Shown here one piece after another: positions 60,059-64,000 of a stretch of DNA of 64,000 nt. The number at the start of each line of letters is the position of its first letter. Within the stretch, counting starts at the first letter, position 1. A program made the position numbers and the translations under genes. This DNA comes from CAIWHR01 sp963713275 (lineage in GTDB: Bacteria; Pseudomonadota; Gammaproteobacteria; Burkholderiales; Casimicrobiaceae): assembly GCA_963713275.1 (NCBI GenBank), contig CAVQLG010000011.1, positions 124,001 to 188,000 of the forward strand, given 5' to 3'. The notes under the pieces are model-generated. The model was not told the origin of the DNA. It did not search any database and worked only from the letters and a program-made list of their open reading frames with translations.

Positions 60059-60254
60059 GCCATGCCCTCCGGAAAGGCCGTCACGGCGATGATATCGCAG
60101 CCCGGCCGCTCGGCCCGGGCGAACGGCCGCGTTGCGCCCCCACCTCGCTGCCGAATCGGCAGTTCGTCCATGCTACCATCGCCGTCCGGTCGCTGCCCGG
60201 AGGCGTTGTGCAATCCGATCGATCCGCCGCGCTTTCCTCCCCTGCTCGCCGCAC

Positions 60255-61248
60255 ATGGCCACCGACCTCACGCCGCCCACCCACCCGTCGCCGCCCGCCG
60301 CGAGGGCGGGACGCGACCCGCGCAAGGCCGAGTTCGAGGCCAACAAGTTGCGAAAGCGCCTGCGCCGCCAGGTGGGTGAAGCGATCGGCGACTACGGCCT
60401 CGTCGCGCCCGGCGACCGCGTGATGGTATGCGTTTCCGGAGGCAAGGACAGCTTCGGCCTGCTCGACATCCTGCTGCTCGCTCAAGGACCGCGCGCCCTT
60501 CGACTTCGAGGTCATCGCCGTCAACCTCGACCAGAAGCAGCCCGGCTTCCCGGCCGACGTGCTGCCGCGCTACCTCGCCGGCCGCGGCATCGAATACCGG
60601 ATCGTCGAGCAGGACACGTTCAGCGTGGTCAAGCGCGTGATCCCCGAGGGCGGGACGATGTGCTCGCTGTGCTCGCGCCTGCGTCGCGGCGTCCTCTACC
60701 GCGTCGCGAGCGAGCTCGGCGCGACCAGGATCGCGCTGGGACACCACCGCGACGACATCCTGGCGACGTTCTTCCTCAACCTGTTCTTCGGCGGCAAGCT
60801 GAAGACGATGCCGCCGAAGCTCGTGTCGGACGACGGGCGGCACGTCGTCATCCGGCCGCTCGCCTACGTGCGCGAGCGCGACCTCGCCCGCTACGCCGAC
60901 CTGATGCGTTTTCCGATCATTCCCTGCAGCCTCTGCGGCTCGCAGGAACATCTCCAGCGCAAGCAGGTGACCGCGATGCTGCGGGAGTGGGAGAAGACGC
61001 ACCCTGGCCGCGTCGAGTCGATCTACAACGCGCTGGCCAAGGTCGTGCCCTCGCACCTCATGGACCGCAACCTGTTCGACTTCGCCGCGGTGCACGCGAC
61101 GGGGCGCGCCGAGCCCGACGGCGACATCGGCTTCGACGTCGATCCCGACATCGAGCGGGCCGTCGACATCGAGGCGGCGGTCGGCGTGCAAGAGGGGGGA
61201 ACCCGGTCGCTGCCGGCCCCCGGGCGACCGCAACGCACCCACGGGTAG
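60255..61248 (+). CDS. ttcA: tRNA 2-thiocytidine(32) synthetase TtcA (frameshifted in this sequence)
   Basis: Thiolates C32 of several tRNAs using an Fe-S cluster. First frame: RQVGEAIGDYGLVAPGDRVMVCVSGGKDS with the PP-loop SGGKDS near residue 62. Near 60476-60480 (CTGCTGCTCGCTCAAGG) one extra base interrupts the expected ILLSLKDRAPFDFEV; the second frame continues VIAVNLDQKQPGFP, the cluster Cys in CSLCSRLRRG and CSLCGSQEH, and GHHRDDILATFFLNLFFGG. Corrected length about 330 residues. Likely an assembly indel. Confidence 0.88.
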
Positions 61249-61324
61249 CAGGCGACGCCCGCGTTCGAGCCGTCGCCGCCGATGAACGGGTGCTCGGCGC
61301 GCCCATGGGTTGAGCGCGCCTGCG

Positions 61325-62533
61325 TCATGTTGCCGCAGCCGCTCGTTCCACCCGGACGACGATGGCGATCGACACCACGAGCAGCGCGGCGATCAGCAGG
61401 AACACGCCCCGCGCCGCATCGCGGTCCAGCAAGACGCCGATCAGCACCGGCCCCAGCGTGGCGCCGAGGTCGAGGCCGGAATAAACGAATCCGTACACCC
61501 GGCCCGAGGCGCCGGCGGGGGTCGCGCGGCGGACGATCAGATCGCGCGACGGGCCGGTGCCGCCCAGCGCGAAGCCGACCAGTGCCAGCAACGGCAGCAG
61601 CAGTCCTGGCGGCGGACCGAACGCCGCGATGACCAGGATCACGCCCGCCGCGACGCCGAGCCCGCCGCCGGCCACGAGGTCCTGGCGGCGCGAGCGGCCG
61701 GCGAGAACGCCGCCGGCGATGATACCCGCGGTGCCGCCCAGGAGGTACGCAGTCACGCCCGAGGTCGCCAGCGCAAGCGGAACGGAGAATGCCGCGTGGA
61801 GCGCCGTGGGAAGAAACGTCTGCAAACCGACGGTCGCGACGGTCAGCACGCCGAAGAACACGAAGCACAGCAGGATCGCCGGCTGGCGAAAGAGCGCGAA
61901 GCTGCCGCGCAGCGTGTGCGGCGTGCCAGCGCCGGCCAGACGCGACGTGAGGACGCCGCGCTGCGTGAAGACGATCGCCAGCGCCACGAGTCCGGCCACG
62001 CCCATCGCGACCAGCGCGACGCGCCAGCCGAACGCCGTCCCCAACCCGAAGCTCACGAGCGGGGCCAGCGCGTAACCCAAGTTGCCGCCGATCTGGTGGG
62101 TGCTGTACGCGTAGCCCAGCCGGCGGGGCGCGACGTTGGCGTTGAGGATCGCGAAGTCTGCCGGATGGAAGACGCCGTTGCCGATCCCCATCAGCGCGGC
62201 GACCGGGTAGAGCCACGCCACACCGGGCGCGATGCCGCCGAGCACGGACCCCACCGCGATCATGGCGATGCCGGCGAGGAGCACGGGCCGCGCGCCGATC
62301 CGGTCGACCAGGAAGCCGGAGGCGACCTGCGTGATGCCGCTCGCGACGTAGAACACGCCGACGAGCGCGCCCAGCGCCGCAAACGACGCCCCAAAAGCAT
62401 CGCGCAACAGCGGAAACAGCGGCGGCAGCGCGAGCTGGAAGAAGTGCGAGAGAAAGTGCGCGACGCCGATGACGCCGATGACGCGGGCGTCATGCTGCAG
62501 CGAGACAGCCGGAACGGTCGACGGCGAAGCCAC
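61325..62533 (-). CDS. MFS transporter
   Basis: A 402-residue protein with twelve hydrophobic segments. VDRIGARPVLLAGIAMIAVGSVLGG is the motif-A loop between helices 2 and 3, and GNGVFHPADFAILNANVAPRRLGYAYSTHQIGGNLG resembles the fosmidomycin-resistance/Fsr-type subgroup. I place the start at GTG 62533 because upstream codons are unconserved. Substrate unknown. Confidence 0.78.
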   Translation of the reverse strand: MASPSTVPAVSLQHDARVIGVIGVAHFLSHFFQLALPPLFPLLRDAFGASFAALGALVGVFYVASGITQVASGFLVDRIGARPVLLAGIAMIAVGSVLGGIAPGVAWLYPVAALMGIGNGVFHPADFAILNANVAPRRLGYAYSTHQIGGNLGYALAPLVSFGLGTAFGWRVALVAMGVAGLVALAIVFTQRGVLTSRLAGAGTPHTLRGSFALFRQPAILLCFVFFGVLTVATVGLQTFLPTALHAAFSVPLALATSGVTAYLLGGTAGIIAGGVLAGRSRRQDLVAGGGLGVAAGVILVIAAFGPPPGLLLPLLALVGFALGGTGPSRDLIVRRATPAGASGRVYGFVYSGLDLGATLGPVLIGVLLDRDAARGVFLLIAALLVVSIAIVVRVERAAAAT

Positions 62534-62675
62534 TGGGGACAAAGGCGGGGCGAACACTCTACTATACTGTGGAAGCGCCGGCAGCGGCCCGTCGGTCCGG
62601 GAGCGCCGGAGCCATCGAGGCGCCGGGCGCGGCGACTCGTGACTGCCCAACCCGCACCCTCGGAGCAATCACGCG

Positions 62676-63074
62676 ATGGACAAGATCACGAAGACCGACC
62701 AGGAATGGCAGGCGCTGCTGACTCCCGAGCAGTTCAAGGTCGCGCGCAGGAAGGGTACGGAGCCCGCGTTCAGCGGCGAGTACTGGGACAACCACGCAGC
62801 GGGCGTCTACCGCTGCGTGTGCTGCGGCACGCCGCTCTTCGACGCGGCGACCAAGTTCGATTCCGGCACCGGCTGGCCGAGCTTCTGGGCACCCGCCGAC
62901 AATGAAGCCGTGCGCGAGCAATCCGACACGAGCTGGTTCATGCGTCGCACCGAAGTGGTGTGCGCCGCATGCGACGCCCACCTCGGCCACGTGTTCGAGG
63001 ACGGCCCGGCGCCCACGGGGTTGCGGTACTGCCTCAACTCCGCCGCCCTCAAGTTCCAGCCCAAGGCCGAGTGA
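62676..63074 (+). CDS. msrB: Peptide-methionine (R)-S-oxide reductase MsrB
   Basis: A 132-residue repair enzyme reducing methionine-R-sulfoxide in proteins. Zinc ligands are CVCC (about 47-50) and CAAC (about 95-98); FDSGTGWPSFW and the catalytic Cys in RYCLNSAAL (about 118) are complete. A TATACT -10-like element is at 62563-62568. Diverges from the MFS gene. Confidence 0.93.
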   Translation: MDKITKTDQEWQALLTPEQFKVARRKGTEPAFSGEYWDNHAAGVYRCVCCGTPLFDAATKFDSGTGWPSFWAPADNEAVREQSDTSWFMRRTEVVCAACDAHLGHVFEDGPAPTGLRYCLNSAALKFQPKAE

Positions 63075-63135
63075 TCGCGGCCGGCGGGCGGGCGCGGTCC
63101 GCGCCCCAAGCCCGCCGGAGCGCTCGGAATTCCCG

Positions 63136-63807
63136 ATGCGTCTGCTGCTGGCCGAAGACGACCCGATGATCGGGGAGGCGGTGCGCCGCGGCCTCGCGCA
63201 GGACGGCTTCGCAGTCGACTGGGTGCGCGACGGGCACGCCGCCGAACTCGCACTGGCGGAGAACGTCCACGAGCTCCTGCTGCTTGACCTCGGCCTGCCC
63301 CGCAAGGAAGGCCTCCCGGTGCTTGCCGCGATGCGCGGTCGGGGCGATCGCCGGCCGGTGCTGGTGCTGACTGCGCGGGACGCGATCGCCGATCGGGTCG
63401 CGGGCCTCGACGCCGGCGCCGACGACTACCTGGTCAAGCCTTTCGAGCTGGCCGAGCTCGCCGCCCGGATCCGGGCACTGGCGCGACGCCAGGCCGGTCG
63501 CGCCGAGCCGCGCATCGCGTTGGGGCCCCTGTGCATCAATCCGGCCGCGCGCGAGGTGAGCGTCGACGGCACGCTGCTGGCCCTGTCGGCCCGCGAGTAC
63601 GCGCTGCTCGAAGCGCTGGCGGCGCGGCCGGGCGCGATCCTGTCGCGTTCCCAGCTCGAGGAACGGCTGTACGGGTGGAAGGAAGCGGTCGACAGCAACG
63701 CCGTCGACGTGCACCTGTCGACGCTGCGGCGCAAGCTGCCCCCCGGTACCATTCGGAACGTCCGCGGCCTGGGCTGGATGCTGCCGCGCCCCGGCGCCGC
63801 GAAGTGA
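63136..63807 (+). CDS. OmpR-family response regulator
   Basis: A 223-residue two-component regulator. Receiver domain 1-120: acidic pair in LLAEDDPM, phospho-acceptor Asp in LLLLDLGLP (about 51), Thr in LVLTARD, Lys in YLVKPFE (about 101). The C-terminal winged helix (SAREYALLEALAARPGAILSRSQLEERLYGW, VDVHLSTLRRKL) resembles QseB/PmrA-type regulators. A histidine kinase gene follows at once. Confidence 0.9.
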   Translation: MRLLLAEDDPMIGEAVRRGLAQDGFAVDWVRDGHAAELALAENVHELLLLDLGLPRKEGLPVLAAMRGRGDRRPVLVLTARDAIADRVAGLDAGADDYLVKPFELAELAARIRALARRQAGRAEPRIALGPLCINPAAREVSVDGTLLALSAREYALLEALAARPGAILSRSQLEERLYGWKEAVDSNAVDVHLSTLRRKLPPGTIRNVRGLGWMLPRPGAAK

Positions 63808-63835
63808 AGCGCGCGCTGCCCGGCCGCGGGTCGCA

Positions 63836-64000
63836 ATGACCTCGATTCGCCGCACGCTGCTGACCTGGCTCGCCGGCGGCCTCGCGATCGCGTTCGTCAC
63901 CGCGACCGTGGCCACGTACCTGCGCGCGCGCGACGAGGCTTCGGCGCTGTTCGACCTGCAGCTCTCGCAGCTCGCCGCGTCGGTGACGGGCATGCCAATC
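63836..64000 (+). CDS. Sensor histidine kinase, N-terminal fragment cut by window edge
   Basis: Fifty-five codons from ATG 63836 to the edge. The start TSIRRTLLTWLAGGLAIAFVTATVATYLRARDEASALFD is a first membrane helix followed by the periplasmic FDLQLSQLAAS pattern seen in QseC-type kinases. It lies 28 bp after the response regulator. The kinase domain is outside the window. Confidence 0.75.
   Translation, partial: MTSIRRTLLTWLAGGLAIAFVTATVATYLRARDEASALFDLQLSQLAASVTGMPI

Overview
The window looks like the chromosome of a high-GC betaproteobacterium, probably Burkholderiales-like; the species cannot be named from the sequence. The evidence is the gene order. There is a run rpoE-rseA-rseB-degQ-glutaredoxin-lepA-lepB-DUF4845-rnc-era-recO-pdxJ-nagZ, and a TCA block sdhCDAB-sdhE-gltA-odhA-odhB-lpd-zapE with mdh, prpC, prpD, acnB and acnA on the opposite strand. 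Both arrangements are typical of that class. Almost all long open frames antisense to these genes are GC-driven shadows.

Layout. 1-1859 is the end of an integrated element: a tyrosine recombinase, a partial coupled gene running off the left edge, and a displaced 3' fragment of a tRNA-Thr(TGT) gene at 1816-1859 that marks the junction with the chromosome. 2033-2573 holds two small orphan genes. 2720-6250 encodes one very large Fe-S flavoprotein that resembles a fusion of the two NfnAB subunits. 6533-10404 is a branched-chain-amino-acid-type ABC transporter (binding protein, fused LivH-LivM permease, LivG; no LivF). 10496-14070 carries a cystathionine beta-lyase, gluconokinase, EamA transporter and C26 peptidase; 14101-14964 is folD.

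15443-29128 is the envelope-stress/translation operon, read leftwards from rpoE. Two things break its usual order. An ISKra4-type insertion (about 23413-24868) sits between the glutaredoxin gene and lepA. Between pdxJ and nagZ, where acpS is normally found, there are instead three tandem GC-rich repeats of 113-116 bp. These encode a chain of three micro-ORFs linked to each other and to both neighbours by 4-nt stop/start overlaps. This is the most unusual structure in the window.

29554-44694 (leftward) is a long operon-like run: succinate dehydrogenase, its assembly factor SdhE, citrate synthase, the 2-oxoglutarate dehydrogenase complex, ZapE, and then acrylyl-CoA reductase and propionyl-CoA synthetase, ending at a strong terminator. 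A GntR-type regulator (45024-45755) diverges from mdh, and rightwards follow prpC, prpD, a DUF3617 protein, acnB and acnA. Together these give a nearly complete TCA cycle and most of a propionyl-CoA / 2-methylcitrate route; prpB is not in the window.

56268-64000 contains an EamA transporter, a Bcr/CflA drug transporter, an Ala-rich lipoprotein, an orphan ParA, ttcA, an MFS transporter, msrB, and the start of a two-component system cut by the right edge.

Data-quality warning: single-base frameshifts interrupt the integrase, IS transposase, odhB, gltA (twice), sdhA, the GntR gene (probably twice), the Bcr/CflA gene and ttcA. Because several of these are core genes in intact operons, I read most as sequencing or assembly errors rather than true pseudogenes.
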